A program made the position numbers and the translations under genes. From Bacillus cereus ATCC 14579 (GTDB lineage Bacteria; Bacillota; Bacilli; Bacillales; Bacillaceae_G), in contig NC_004722.1 of the NCBI RefSeq assembly GCF_000007825.1, forward strand, positions 784,501-848,500: a stretch of 64,000 nt of DNA. Direction: 5' to 3'. Under the pieces are notes generated by a model that worked only from the letters and a program-made list of their open reading frames with translations, had not been told where the DNA came from and did no database searches. Below, piece after piece: positions 42,353-50,396 of this stretch (the stretch's first letter is position 1; the number at the start of each line of letters is the position of its first letter).

Positions 42353-43123
42353 TTAAGAATTTGAATTCTTTTGTCTCACGGCAAAATTATAAAGTGGATC
42401 TTTAAGTTCATAGTTATACGTTAAACCGTCGACAATTCCTACAACTTTATCATTATCATAAAGGTCGAGCATAAATTGTGCCATTTGTTTTGCAGTGTGG
42501 AATTTTGGTACAACATTATCATATTGGAATTCATCAATATCAAATGAACGCTTCGCAAATTCTGTTTCAGTTGCAGCAGGAGCTAAAACTTTTGCTTGCA
42601 GTTTTGCGCCTTGTTCTTTCAGTTCGTGAGACAGCCCTTCTGTAAATGCACTTACATAGAATTTCGTAGCGCAATACGTAACAGCATCAGCAACAATTGT
42701 GTATCCGCCGCCCGATGAAACGTTAATAAGCTGTGTTCCATCAATCATTGAATAATCTCGAACGAAAAGAGAAGAGAGTATTGTTAGTGCTTCTATATTG
42801 ACATGCAACATCGTCTCTATTTTATTTAAATTTTGTTCAGCAATTGAGGCGAAATTACCAAAACCTGCGTTGTTAATCCACGTTTCAATTTGAAAAGCTT
42901 GTAGGCTTTCATAAAGTTTATAAACATCTTCAGTCACAGATAAATCAGTTTTTCGAATGACAACATCCAACTCAGGATGCATTTCGTTAATTTTCAATTT
43001 TAATCCGTTTAATTCTTCTTGTCTTCGAGCTACAAGTACTAAATTTTTTCCGCGAGATGCAAATGCTAAAGCTGCTGCATAACCAATTCCGGAACTTGCG
43101 CCAGTAATAACCGTGTATTTCAT
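42353..43123 (-). CDS. short-chain dehydrogenase/reductase
   Basis: 256 residues, classical SDR: cofactor motif TGASSGIGYAAALAF with the downstream ARRQEE arginines suggesting NADPH, NNAGFG, and catalytic Ser-Tyr-Lys in NVSSGGG and YCATKFY. The frame opens nine codons earlier; AGGGGGA fixes the ATG at 43123. The promoter has a 19-bp spacer filled by a palindrome, which shows control by the divergent MerR-type regulator. Substrate unknown; carbonyl detoxification is plausible. Confidence 0.9.
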   Translation of the reverse strand: MKYTVITGASSGIGYAAALAFASRGKNLVLVARRQEELNGLKLKINEMHPELDVVIRKTDLSVTEDVYKLYESLQAFQIETWINNAGFGNFASIAEQNLNKIETMLHVNIEALTILSSLFVRDYSMIDGTQLINVSSGGGYTIVADAVTYCATKFYVSAFTEGLSHELKEQGAKLQAKVLAPAATETEFAKRSFDIDEFQYDNVVPKFHTAKQMAQFMLDLYDNDKVVGIVDGLTYNYELKDPLYNFAVRQKNSNS

Positions 43124-43160
43124 ATAAAATCCCCCTAAATTCAAATTCATTTATGGTTAG

Positions 43161-43191
43161 ATTGTATTTGTTAGAGTATACTCTAAGTCAA
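43161..43191 (-). promoter_or_regulatory. MerR-type promoter/operator of the SDR gene
   Basis: On the minus strand: TTGACT (43186-43191), 19-bp spacer, TACAAT (43161-43166). The spacer holds the perfect 16-bp palindrome TTAGAGTATACTCTAA (43171-43186). An overlong 19-bp spacer with a central dyad is the hallmark of promoters activated by MerR proteins through DNA untwisting. Confidence 0.9.
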
Positions 43192-43257
43192 ACGTTTTTT
43201 ATAAATTTGATACGGTTATAAAATATATGAGGGTAAGCATGTGAAGGGAGTTTTAGT

Positions 43258-43617
43258 ATGTACACAATTAGCGAGGTAGCAAAATTATTAGGCGTGAGCA
43301 CACATACACTACGTTATTATGAAAAGGAAAATATATTAATTGCAAATCGTGATACAAATGGAAATCGACTTTACGAAGAGTCACATATAAAGTGGTTGCA
43401 GTTTGTAATGAAATTAAAACAAACGCAAATGCCAATAGCGAAAATAAGAGAATACGCTAGATTATATACAGAAGGGGAGTATACAACAGAAGCTCGTTTA
43501 CAGCTCCTAGAAGATCATAGGAAATCTATTCAGATTCAAAGAGAAAACTTAGAAGTTACAGAGAAGATGCTTGAGAATAAAATTCGTGCATACAAAAGCT
43601 CATTGGAAAATAAATAG
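43258..43617 (+). CDS. MerR-family transcriptional regulator
   Basis: 119 residues: an N-terminal MerR winged helix (YTISEVAKLLGVSTHTLRYYEKENI) followed by a dimerising coiled coil (about 80-115). No cysteine cluster, so not a metal sensor of the CueR/MerR type; it resembles the small aldehyde/redox-type regulators. Divergent from the SDR gene, whose promoter carries its likely operator at 43171-43186. Confidence 0.92.
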   Translation: MYTISEVAKLLGVSTHTLRYYEKENILIANRDTNGNRLYEESHIKWLQFVMKLKQTQMPIAKIREYARLYTEGEYTTEARLQLLEDHRKSIQIQRENLEVTEKMLENKIRAYKSSLENK

Positions 43618-43680
43618 ATGGTTGTTATGTGATGAAAAATGGATTTGATCTATGAGTATTTCATCATGGTGTGCGGATAA

Positions 43681-43714
43681 ATAAAAAAGAGCAGCTAGCA
43701 AAAGCTAACTGCTC
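43681..43714 (-). terminator. minus-strand intrinsic terminator without an obvious gene
   Basis: GAGCAG-x-TAGC / GCTA-x-CTGCTC stem (43689-43699 with 43704-43714), one mismatch, 4-nt loop. Only the minus strand has the following T-run (TTTTTTAT), so it should end a leftward transcript. No annotated leftward gene lies upstream of it, which suggests a small RNA from 43715-43860. Confidence 0.6.
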
Positions 43715-43830
43715 CATTCAAGGGATCTCTCCAAGGGGGAGTGGAGAAAATATTATGTTACTAGCAGTATTGACAGATTATTAAGAAATATACAAATCAG
43801 ATGAAAGAAATTTTAAATAAACTTTCGGCA

Positions 43831-43860
43831 TTGACAGTTTTTAAAATGTTCATGTACAAT
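43831..43860 (+). promoter_or_regulatory. SigA-type promoter of the SMR operon
   Basis: TTGACA at 43831-43836, 18-bp spacer, TACAAT at 43855-43860. The TetR-type operator follows six bases later. Confidence 0.78.
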
Positions 43861-43865
43861 ATATA

Positions 43866-43882
43866 TGAATGACATTCAGTCA
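43866..43882. promoter_or_regulatory. TetR-type operator copy 1
   Basis: 17-mer that on the minus strand reads TGACTGAATGTCATTCA, fitting the shared pattern TGAnTGA-N3-TCAnTCA. It lies directly downstream of the -10 box at 43855-43860. Confidence 0.75.
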
Positions 43883-43997
43883 TTTTTATGTGACAGGATG
43901 CAGTTAGCTTAGAAATGGAACAAATACAATGGTAAATGAGGATGATAGTTGTTTTTATATAGTATTGATGAAAGAGTATATTTTTTTAAAACAAAAA

Positions 43998-44014
43998 TGA
44001 CTGATAGTCAGTCA
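43998..44014. promoter_or_regulatory. TetR-type operator copy 2
   Basis: TGACTGATAGTCAGTCA, perfect 7-bp arms, ending 15 bases before the first SMR start codon. Confidence 0.78.
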
Positions 44015-44029
44015 TAAGAGGTGAGAGGT

Positions 44030-44374
44030 ATGAAAAATAGAGCATGGTTATATGTCATATTAACATGTATCTTTGAAATTTTTTGGGTGTTTGGTTTTAA
44101 TACGGCTAATACTTGGTGGCATTGGATTATTATTTTAGGAGTTATCGCTGTTGATTTTCACTTCCTTTCTAAAGCGTGTGAACATCTTGCAACAGGGACT
44201 GTATATGCTGTTTTCGCCGGAGCTGGTACGGTAGGTACTTTCTTAATGGATGTATTTCTTTTCGGCGGAAGTTTCAGTGTAGGGAAGTTATTTTTTATCG
44301 TGATGGTTGTAGCTGGCGTTATCGGTTTAAAGCTAGCTGATAATAAAGAAGAAACTGTGGAAGGAGCTGCTTAA
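44030..44374 (+). CDS. SMR (EmrE-like) multidrug efflux subunit 1
   Basis: 114 residues with four membrane helices. The essential glutamate of small multidrug resistance proteins is in TCIFEIFWVFGFNTA (E16). The longer C-terminal end KLADNKEETVEGAA and the adjacent second SMR gene indicate a heterodimeric pair as in YkkCD or EbrAB. GAGGTGAGAGG precedes the ATG. Two operator copies lie upstream, so it should be repressed by the TetR protein encoded at 44843. Confidence 0.92.
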   Translation: MKNRAWLYVILTCIFEIFWVFGFNTANTWWHWIIILGVIAVDFHFLSKACEHLATGTVYAVFAGAGTVGTFLMDVFLFGGSFSVGKLFFIVMVVAGVIGLKLADNKEETVEGAA

Positions 44375-44376
44375 AA

Positions 44377-44691
44377 ATGGGTTGGTTTTTCGTATTTTGT
44401 GCTGCAATTAGTGAAATAGTCGGTGTGATAGGACTTAAAATGTATAGTAAAGATAAGACATTAGCCAATGGTGCGATTTATATCGGTGGGTTTGCTACAT
44501 CCTTCGCATTTTTGTATACTTCCTTCTTATTTTTACAAGTAAGTGTCGCATATGCGGTTTGGATTGGTATCGGAACAGCAGGTGCAGTTTTGTTAAACAT
44601 GTTCTTGTTTGGTGAGTCGAAAAGTAAAGCGCGTATCATTAGTGTGTTTCTTATTGTATGTGGAGTGACAGGATTAAAGGCACTTTCTTAA
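44377..44691 (+). CDS. SMR (EmrE-like) multidrug efflux subunit 2
   Basis: 104 residues, four helices, with the essential glutamate in FCAAISEIVGVIGLKMYS (E13). It starts two bases after the stop of the first SMR gene, giving a paired SMR transporter for cationic drugs or guanidinium-like compounds. Its end is followed by an imperfect AT-rich hairpin (TCTCCTAATT/ATTAGGAGA, 44710-44733). Confidence 0.92.
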   Translation: MGWFFVFCAAISEIVGVIGLKMYSKDKTLANGAIYIGGFATSFAFLYTSFLFLQVSVAYAVWIGIGTAGAVLLNMFLFGESKSKARIISVFLIVCGVTGLKALS

Positions 44692-44774
44692 AGATATATT
44701 GCATTTTTATCTCCTAATTGTTTATTAGGAGATTTTATTATAAAAAAATGAGTTCCTCTTAGAGTTCACTATCA

Positions 44775-44802
44775 TTGACAGTACAATCGATTATCTTATA
44801 AA
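44775..44802 (+). promoter_or_regulatory. SigA-type promoter of the tetR-like gene
   Basis: TTGACA at 44775-44780, 16-bp spacer, TATAAA at 44797-44802. Operator copy 3 begins two bases later, which fits autorepression. Confidence 0.78.
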
Positions 44803-44803
44803 A

Positions 44804-44820
44804 TGAGTGACAGTCATTCA
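44804..44820. promoter_or_regulatory. TetR-type operator copy 3
   Basis: TGAGTGACAGTCATTCA, 6 of 7 arm positions symmetric, directly downstream of the -10 box and 23 bases before the regulator start. Confidence 0.78.
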
Positions 44821-44842
44821 ATATGCGTGTGAAAGGGTTTAG

Positions 44843-45421
44843 ATGATGAATAAAAAAGAGAAAATTGTCTATGCAGCTATTGAAGTGTTTCAGGAAAAGG
44901 GCGTCGAAAAAACGAAGATTTCTGATATCGTGAAATTAGCTGGCATTGCGCAAGGAACTTTCTATTTATATTTTCCTTCTAAGCTATCTGTTATGCCTGC
45001 AATAGCAGAAGTGATGGTTGAAAAGATGATACTTGCAGTGAAAGAAAAAGTACAAAAAGATGTACCTTTTTCAAATAAAGTGGCACAAGTAATCGATGCG
45101 GTGTTTCACTTTATAGAGGAATACCGTGAAATACAAGCTTTAATGTATGCAGGTCTTGCATCTACTGAACATATAAAAGAGTGGGAAGCTGTGTATGAGC
45201 CTCTTTATATGTGGTTAAGCGAATTTTTAAGTGAGGCGAAAGAAGCCGGTGAAATTCGTGATTCGGTTCACGCAGAGCGAACAGCGAAGTTATTTATCGC
45301 TCTTGTTGAATCAGCAGCGGAACAAGTTTATTTATATGATCATAAAGATGATGAGCAAGTGGATTTGCAAAAGGCAGAAGTACTAGATTTTTTAACACAT
45401 GCACTACATATAAAGAAGTAG
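44843..45421 (+). CDS. TetR-family repressor of the SMR/MFS drug-efflux genes
   Basis: 192 residues: an N-terminal TetR helix-turn-helix (about 8-54, KIVYAAIEVFQEKGVEKTKISDIVKLAGIAQGTFYLYFPSK) and a helical ligand domain. Two ATG codons are adjacent (44843 and 44846); either fits the AAAGGG site. Four copies of one 17-bp palindrome lie before the SMR pair, before this gene and before the MFS gene, so it most likely represses all three units and itself. The ligand is probably a cationic drug. Confidence 0.92.
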   Translation: MMNKKEKIVYAAIEVFQEKGVEKTKISDIVKLAGIAQGTFYLYFPSKLSVMPAIAEVMVEKMILAVKEKVQKDVPFSNKVAQVIDAVFHFIEEYREIQALMYAGLASTEHIKEWEAVYEPLYMWLSEFLSEAKEAGEIRDSVHAERTAKLFIALVESAAEQVYLYDHKDDEQVDLQKAEVLDFLTHALHIKK

Positions 45422-45466
45422 TAAGATGAACCTGTCTGAAAAGGTAGGTTCATTTTTGAGGAAAAC

Positions 45467-45483
45467 TGAATGATAGTCATTCA
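45467..45483. promoter_or_regulatory. TetR-type operator copy 4
   Basis: TGAATGATAGTCATTCA, perfect 7-bp arms, 150 bases upstream of the MFS gene, between tetR and MFS. Confidence 0.78.
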
Positions 45484-45524
45484 CCTAATACTTATGTATG
45501 TGTAGAAGGATAGAGTGAAATTCT

Positions 45525-45550
45525 AATGAGTGGAGGCATCCTCACTCATT
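45525..45550 (+). other. hairpin in the long leader of the MFS gene
   Basis: AATGAGTG-G-AGG pairs with CCT-CACTCATT around a 3-nt loop, one bulged base. It lies in the 150-base leader between operator copy 4 and the MFS start, which may be a structured 5' UTR. It does not match any riboswitch class I know. Confidence 0.5.
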
Positions 45551-45633
45551 ACTAGCCCGCAAAGAGCAGGATAAAGAAAAAGCTTCTTGGGTATTATTTT
45601 TTGAGAGGAACTTATGGGAAGAGGTGTTAAAAA

Positions 45634-46836
45634 GTGAAGAAACCGATAAAAGAACAAAAGATGGTATTGGTTATTCTTTTGAGTAATATATTTATCGCTT
45701 TTTTAGGGATTGGATTAATCATTCCGGTTATGCCGTCCTTTATGAATGATATGCATTTAACAGGGAAGACGATGGGATATCTCGTTGCAGTGTTTGCAAT
45801 GGCACAGCTCATTACTTCACCTATTACAGGCCGATGGGTTGATCTTTACGGTAGGAAGAAAATGATAATCATTGGATTATTTATTTTTGGTGTTTCAGAG
45901 CTTCTTTTTGGATTAGGAAAAGATGTGTGGATGCTTTATGTGGCAAGGGTATTAAGCGGAATTAGTGCTGCTTTTATTATGCCTGGTGTTACGGCATATG
46001 TTGCGGATATTACATCTATTCAGGAACGTCCAAAGGCGATGGGATACTTATCTGCGGCTATTAGTACTGGATTCATTATAGGGCCTGGAATCGGCGGATT
46101 TATTGCAGAATACGGTATACGTGTGCCGTTTTTCGTTGCAGCAGCAATTGCTTTTATAGCATGTGTGATTTCAATCTTTATTTTAAAAGAACCGTTAACG
46201 AAAGAAGAACTTGCAGAGATTTCTTCTAATACGAAAGAATCAAGTTTTATTGGTGATTTAAAGAAATCATTACATCCAATGTATGCAATTGCATTTATTA
46301 TCGTATTTGTACTCGCATTCGGATTATCGGCGTATGAAACTGTGTTTAGCTTATTCTCAGATCATAAATTTGGTTTCTCGCCGAAAGATATTGCAGCAAT
46401 TATTACAATCAGTTCAATCTTTGGGGTAGTTGTGCAAGTATTTATGTTTGGCAAATTGGTAGACATGTTCGGTGAGAAAGTATTAATTCAAATATGTTTA
46501 ATTGTAGGTGCAGTATTAGCATTCGTCTCAACTGTAGTCTTTAATTATTGGATTGTACTTCTCGTTACTTGCTTCATTTTCTTAGCATTTGATTTACTTC
46601 GTCCAGCTTTAACGACGTTTTTATCAAAAGCAGCTGGAAAAGAGCAAGGATTCGTTGCTGGAATGAACTCGACTTATACGAGTTTAGGAAATATCGCAGG
46701 ACCAGCGATGGGCGGAATATTATTTGATATGAATATTCATTATCCATATGCATTTTCAGGAGTTGTTTTAATAGTTGGTCTCGGCATTACATTTATGTGG
46801 AGAGAGAAACAGTTGGCTGAGAGTTTTGCGAAGTAA
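45634..46836 (+). CDS. MFS multidrug exporter (DHA1, Bmr/NorA-like)
   Basis: 400 residues, 12 membrane segments. MFS motif A follows TM2 (GRWVDLYGRKKMIIIG), motif C lies in TM5 (GFIIGPGIGGFIAEYG), and the first helix carries GIGLIIPVMPSFM as in NorA/Bmr. GTG start behind GAAGAGGTG. The regulator gene and operator copy 4 directly upstream place it in the TetR-controlled efflux regulon with the SMR pair. Confidence 0.9.
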   Translation: MKKPIKEQKMVLVILLSNIFIAFLGIGLIIPVMPSFMNDMHLTGKTMGYLVAVFAMAQLITSPITGRWVDLYGRKKMIIIGLFIFGVSELLFGLGKDVWMLYVARVLSGISAAFIMPGVTAYVADITSIQERPKAMGYLSAAISTGFIIGPGIGGFIAEYGIRVPFFVAAAIAFIACVISIFILKEPLTKEELAEISSNTKESSFIGDLKKSLHPMYAIAFIIVFVLAFGLSAYETVFSLFSDHKFGFSPKDIAAIITISSIFGVVVQVFMFGKLVDMFGEKVLIQICLIVGAVLAFVSTVVFNYWIVLLVTCFIFLAFDLLRPALTTFLSKAAGKEQGFVAGMNSTYTSLGNIAGPAMGGILFDMNIHYPYAFSGVVLIVGLGITFMWREKQLAESFAK

Positions 46837-46837
46837 T

Positions 46838-46866
46838 AAAACCCCTTACGACGGTAAGGGGTTTTT
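46838..46866. terminator. bidirectional intrinsic terminator
   Basis: 12-bp perfect stem (46838-46849 with 46854-46865), 4-nt loop, T-run, between convergent MFS and HxlR genes. Confidence 0.93.
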
Positions 46867-46869
46867 GTT

Positions 46870-47208
46870 TTATAAACTTAATCCAAACCGTTTTAATTCA
46901 ATAAAAATCCCCTCTAATTGCTTTCCTTTATCCGTTAATGTGTACTCTACACGAGGCGGAACTTCTGGATATACTTTTCTCGTTATAATGCCTTGAGATT
47001 CTAATTCCTTTAGTCGAAGCGATAATGTTTTTGGACTAATCCCATCCATTGATTTTTGTAAATCACTAAAGCGTAATGTTCCTTCGATAAGAAGATCACG
47101 AATGATTAAAAATGTCCATTTTGTACTAATTACATCAAGCGTTTTAGCGATAGGACAAGGTATGCCAGGTAAACCTTTCGTTAATTCAACTGGATCTATA
47201 TTGTTCAT
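46870..47208 (-). CDS. HxlR-family transcriptional regulator
   Basis: 112 residues with the HxlR winged helix: PCPIAKTLDVISTKWTFLIIRDLL (with the redox-type cysteine near the start), RFSDLQKSMDGISPKTLSLRLKELE and PPRVEYTLTDKG. Members sense aldehydes, quinones or redox change. GGAGG eight bases before the ATG at 47208 sets the start rather than the longer frame. It is divergent from a lipoprotein and an MdaB-like oxidoreductase, its probable targets. TATAGT-N8-ACTATA (47249-47268) between them may be its operator. Confidence 0.9.
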   Translation of the reverse strand: MNNIDPVELTKGLPGIPCPIAKTLDVISTKWTFLIIRDLLIEGTLRFSDLQKSMDGISPKTLSLRLKELESQGIITRKVYPEVPPRVEYTLTDKGKQLEGIFIELKRFGLSL

Positions 47209-47248
47209 GGAACAAGCCTCCATAAAATTTTTTTGGATGAATTTGCTT

Positions 47249-47268
47249 TATAGTATCACAAAACTATA
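47249..47268. promoter_or_regulatory. TATAGT-N8-ACTATA dyad, possible HxlR operator
   Basis: Perfect 6-bp arms in the divergent promoter region; AACTATA recurs at 47277-47283. Weak on its own, but the position fits. Confidence 0.4.
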
Positions 47269-47377
47269 CTTTTGGTAACTATATGAAAAAAATATCACTA
47301 CTTCCATAAAGGAAGTTAGTGCATATACAATAGTAATACGAAACATAAAGGATTTATATGAGGAGGTGGTGATTTCC

Positions 47378-47917
47378 ATGGGGATAAAAAAGTTATTTGG
47401 ATTCCTTAGTTTGTTTGTTATTTGTATTGTGCTTGTAGCATGCGGCGCGGAACAAAAAGGTGAAGTTCAGTTATTAAAAGAAATGCCAAGGCCAAAAGCA
47501 ATGACAATTGATCCCTCACTAAGTAAAAAAGAAGCGACAGAAATGGTTCATGCGGCGCAGCGTTTTTATGCATTTTGGGATACAGGTAAGGAGGAACTTA
47601 TTCCGCAAACTGTTACTGAAAATTTTTTCGATAATACATTGCCGAAAGGGCGACCACAAGGCATTGAAGGATTAAAGTTTGCAGCGCAAAATTTTCGTAA
47701 AGTTGTGCCTGATATACATTGTGAGATTGAAGACTTATTAGTTGTTGGTGATAAAGTAACAGCCCGTCTTTCTTTTACAGGAACGCATAATGGTAAGAAA
47801 ATTAATTTTTTTGCAATTGATATTTTACATGTGAAAGACGAAAAGATAACGGAAGATTGGCATTTAGAAGATAATCTTACACTACAGCAGCAACTCGGCT
47901 TAATAGCCGAAGAGTAG
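47378..47917 (+). CDS. SnoaL-like lipoprotein
   Basis: 179 residues: a lipoprotein signal (FGFLSLFVICIVLVACGAE; lipidated cysteine about residue 23) and a SnoaL/ester-cyclase-like NTF2 fold (ATEMVHAAQRFYAFWDTGKEE, GIEGLKFAAQNFRKVVPDIH, DWHLEDNLTLQQQLG). AGGAGG lies 11 bases before the ATG; an upstream GTG is too close to it. It forms a two-gene unit with the oxidoreductase, divergent from hxlR. Ligand unknown; such pairs occur in quinone or aldehyde stress loci. Confidence 0.82.
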   Translation: MGIKKLFGFLSLFVICIVLVACGAEQKGEVQLLKEMPRPKAMTIDPSLSKKEATEMVHAAQRFYAFWDTGKEELIPQTVTENFFDNTLPKGRPQGIEGLKFAAQNFRKVVPDIHCEIEDLLVVGDKVTARLSFTGTHNGKKINFFAIDILHVKDEKITEDWHLEDNLTLQQQLGLIAEE

Positions 47918-47940
47918 ATCATATAGGGGAGAGAAAAACG

Positions 47941-48489
47941 ATGAAAAATATATTTATTATAAATGGACATGAAAAATACGGTACAAAGGAAGGACGATTA
48001 AATAGAACGTTAGTAGATTATATGGTTACTGTATTAGGCGAGAATCATCATGTGAAAACAACAACGATTCAAGATGGTTACAATATTAAAGAAGAACAAG
48101 ATAAGTTTTTATGGGCCGATGTTGTTATTTATCAAACACCGATTTATTGGTTTAGTGTACCGGGCTTATTTAAAACGTATATGGATGAAGTATATGAATA
48201 CGGTTTGTTCTTTAAAGGTGCAGATGAATATGGAACAGGTGGTTTATTAAAAAAGAAAGAGTATATGTTCTCTACAACTTGGAATGCACCTGAAAAAGCA
48301 TTTGGAGATAAGACAAAGTTCTTTGAAGGAGAAAGTTTAGAATCAGCGCTTAGTCATTTACACCGCGTGCAAAAGTTTCTCGGTATGAGTCCGTTAAAGA
48401 GTTTTGCTTGTTATGATGTGGTGAAGAATCCGGATATAGAGAAGTTTTTAGTGAACTTGAAAGATCATTTAGATGGAGTAATTAAATAA
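47941..48489 (+). CDS. MdaB-like NAD(P)H-dependent FMN quinone reductase
   Basis: 182 residues, flavodoxin-like fold. The start IFIINGHEKYGTKEGRLNRTLVDYM is the FMN-phosphate loop of the MdaB/NQO family, and YQTPIYWFSVPGLFKTYMDEV is the conserved flavin-contact block. It reduces quinones by two electrons, avoiding radical formation. It is 23 bases after the lipoprotein gene, and control by the divergent HxlR protein is likely. Confidence 0.9.
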   Translation: MKNIFIINGHEKYGTKEGRLNRTLVDYMVTVLGENHHVKTTTIQDGYNIKEEQDKFLWADVVIYQTPIYWFSVPGLFKTYMDEVYEYGLFFKGADEYGTGGLLKKKEYMFSTTWNAPEKAFGDKTKFFEGESLESALSHLHRVQKFLGMSPLKSFACYDVVKNPDIEKFLVNLKDHLDGVIK

Positions 48490-48499
48490 TAGTATGTGA

Positions 48500-48538
48500 A
48501 GAAGGTACTACTAAGGATGTAGTACCTTCTCCTTTTAT
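48500..48538. terminator. intrinsic terminator between convergent genes
   Basis: 11-bp perfect stem GAAGGTACTAC/GTAGTACCTTC with 7-nt loop followed by TCCTTTTAT. Confidence 0.85.
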
Positions 48539-48551
48539 AAAAACTCACACT

Positions 48552-50291
48552 TTAATACGTGGATGGCTGTATCCATAACTTCGCAAAATTTGCCCAACCA
48601 AATGAATCAATTGTTACGTTTTTTAAAGAAGAAGGGTATGTTTTTCTTTTTAAAACGTGATAGTTAAATAAAATGATGTGTTCTGTTTGTAAAAATTCTT
48701 CGACCTCATACATGAGCTCGTAGCGTTTTTCTTTATTTTCTTCTAATAAAAAGGTATCAAGTAAACAGTTAATTTGTTTTTCATAGTGTGGGTCCATGAA
48801 CCGATTTATGAAGCAACTTTTATTTTTAAATACATTTAAGAATGCAAGTTCATGATCGGCAGCAAACACTTCTCCCATGAAAATAATATCGGCATGTTGA
48901 TCGATAGAACGGTTCATATAATCTGAAACGAGAAAGGGGTGAAGCTCTACTTGTATACCTAAACTTTCACATCGTTCTTTTAGGAAATATGCGTCATTTG
49001 CACTATCTTTAAATGCGAAGAAGTAAATATGTATCGTTTCTCCATTATAGGTGCTCTTTTTTAAATACTCTTTCGCTTTTTCTAAAGAGTAAGCTCTTTT
49101 AGAAGCTTGGCGACTTCTTTCAGGGAAAAAGCTTGATGCAGCAATTGTTCGTCTACCCTCTATGCTACGAAGTATCGTTTCAACATCATATAGTTCTCTC
49201 CAAGCCTTTCGAAAGTAAATATCGTGATGAGGACCAGGTTTTGTAAAGTTGAAGCTAGCATAAATACAACCTATTTCTTCTATTTGTATATCATGCCTTT
49301 CATTTTCCTCTTCGTTTGGTAGTTCATAATCAGCATCTATTTGCACATGGTCAGGAATACCCCAAAATTCAATACGGTCTAATAATGCGCGCTCTTTAAA
49401 ATAATGAGTGAACGCTTCGAGTACGATATTATCTTCAGAGTAATGAGCAAGTTTGAAAGGTCCAGTACCTATATAATGATGATTTTGAATACTCGTATCA
49501 CGCGGTAAAATTGCGAGCTGCATGGAACTTACATAGTGTAAGAAAAATAAATTTGGTTTTGCTAAATGAAATCGAATTTGCAGTGGTGATGGCGTTTCAA
49601 TTTGAACAATTTCTTCTGTTAACCATTCGAAAGGAGAGTGAACCTCTTTTAGTCTTTCAAATGAAAATTGTACATCTTTAGAAGTTAAAACTGTTTCGTT
49701 ATGAAAATATACATCCTTTCGTAAATAAAAAGTCCACGTAAGCCCGTCTTCACTTAATTCCCACGTATGCGCAATGTGTGGTTCCATTTTTTCAGTAACA
49801 TCGTTATAGACGACTAACGTATCAAAAATTTGACTCGTAAGATGGCTCTCTGTAGTTACAGCCACAAAAGCCGGATCTAATGGGAATATCTTTCTCGATA
49901 TAGGAATCTTTAATATGTCGTACATATCATTTGAAGGTTCGTATCCAAAATGATGATGTAGTTTGTTTTCTATCTTTTTTTGAAGTGCAGGGGGTAGGGG
50001 TTCTTTTAAAAGAAGAAAAACATCCTTTAATTTTTCTTGCGCTAACAGGTCATCTGTATAGGACTCAATCGCTTCTACGAAATTATGTATAAATAGAATT
50101 TCCGTTTTATTTCCGCGGCCTCGCCCTGGAGTCCAGCTAATTAATTGCTCCTCGCTCATTTTCTTTAATAAAATCTTTACGTTTTTCGTACTGCAATATA
50201 AAACATCCGCTAATTCTTGTAAGCTATTTCGCATATGTTGTTGATCTTGTGCATGTAGTCTTAGTCTAATGTAATAGTCCATAATTTTCAT
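48552..50291 (-). CDS. SgrR-like regulator with substrate-binding-protein domain
   Basis: 579 residues. The N-terminal winged helix (about 1-100, QELADVLYCSTKNVKILLKKMSEEQLISWTPGRGRGNKTE) is followed by a solute-binding domain of the peptide-binding SBP_bac_5 type (about 150-570, DTLVVYNDVTEKMEPHIAHTWELSEDGLTWTFYLRKDV). This is the SgrR architecture, a cytoplasmic regulator that senses a small molecule. No signal peptide. The ATG at 50291 has AGAAGGAAG upstream, better than the longer frame. It is divergent from an MFS exporter, its likely target, as with SgrR and the SetA exporter in E. coli. Confidence 0.9.
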   Translation of the reverse strand: MKIMDYYIRLRLHAQDQQHMRNSLQELADVLYCSTKNVKILLKKMSEEQLISWTPGRGRGNKTEILFIHNFVEAIESYTDDLLAQEKLKDVFLLLKEPLPPALQKKIENKLHHHFGYEPSNDMYDILKIPISRKIFPLDPAFVAVTTESHLTSQIFDTLVVYNDVTEKMEPHIAHTWELSEDGLTWTFYLRKDVYFHNETVLTSKDVQFSFERLKEVHSPFEWLTEEIVQIETPSPLQIRFHLAKPNLFFLHYVSSMQLAILPRDTSIQNHHYIGTGPFKLAHYSEDNIVLEAFTHYFKERALLDRIEFWGIPDHVQIDADYELPNEEENERHDIQIEEIGCIYASFNFTKPGPHHDIYFRKAWRELYDVETILRSIEGRRTIAASSFFPERSRQASKRAYSLEKAKEYLKKSTYNGETIHIYFFAFKDSANDAYFLKERCESLGIQVELHPFLVSDYMNRSIDQHADIIFMGEVFAADHELAFLNVFKNKSCFINRFMDPHYEKQINCLLDTFLLEENKEKRYELMYEVEEFLQTEHIILFNYHVLKRKTYPSSLKNVTIDSFGWANFAKLWIQPSTY

Positions 50292-50396
50292 ATATACACT
50301 TCCTTCTATCATAAAAGGGGAAACTCTTTAGAATATTCTAACCTTTTTCTTCCTTTTTTTCAAAGTAAAATAAGTAAGCATAAGGAGGGGGAAACA

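Noticed and set aside
43883..44029. Guanidine (ykkC) riboswitch before the SMR pair
   Set aside because: SMR genes often carry one, but the conserved ykkC blocks are absent. The leader instead holds two TetR-type operators.
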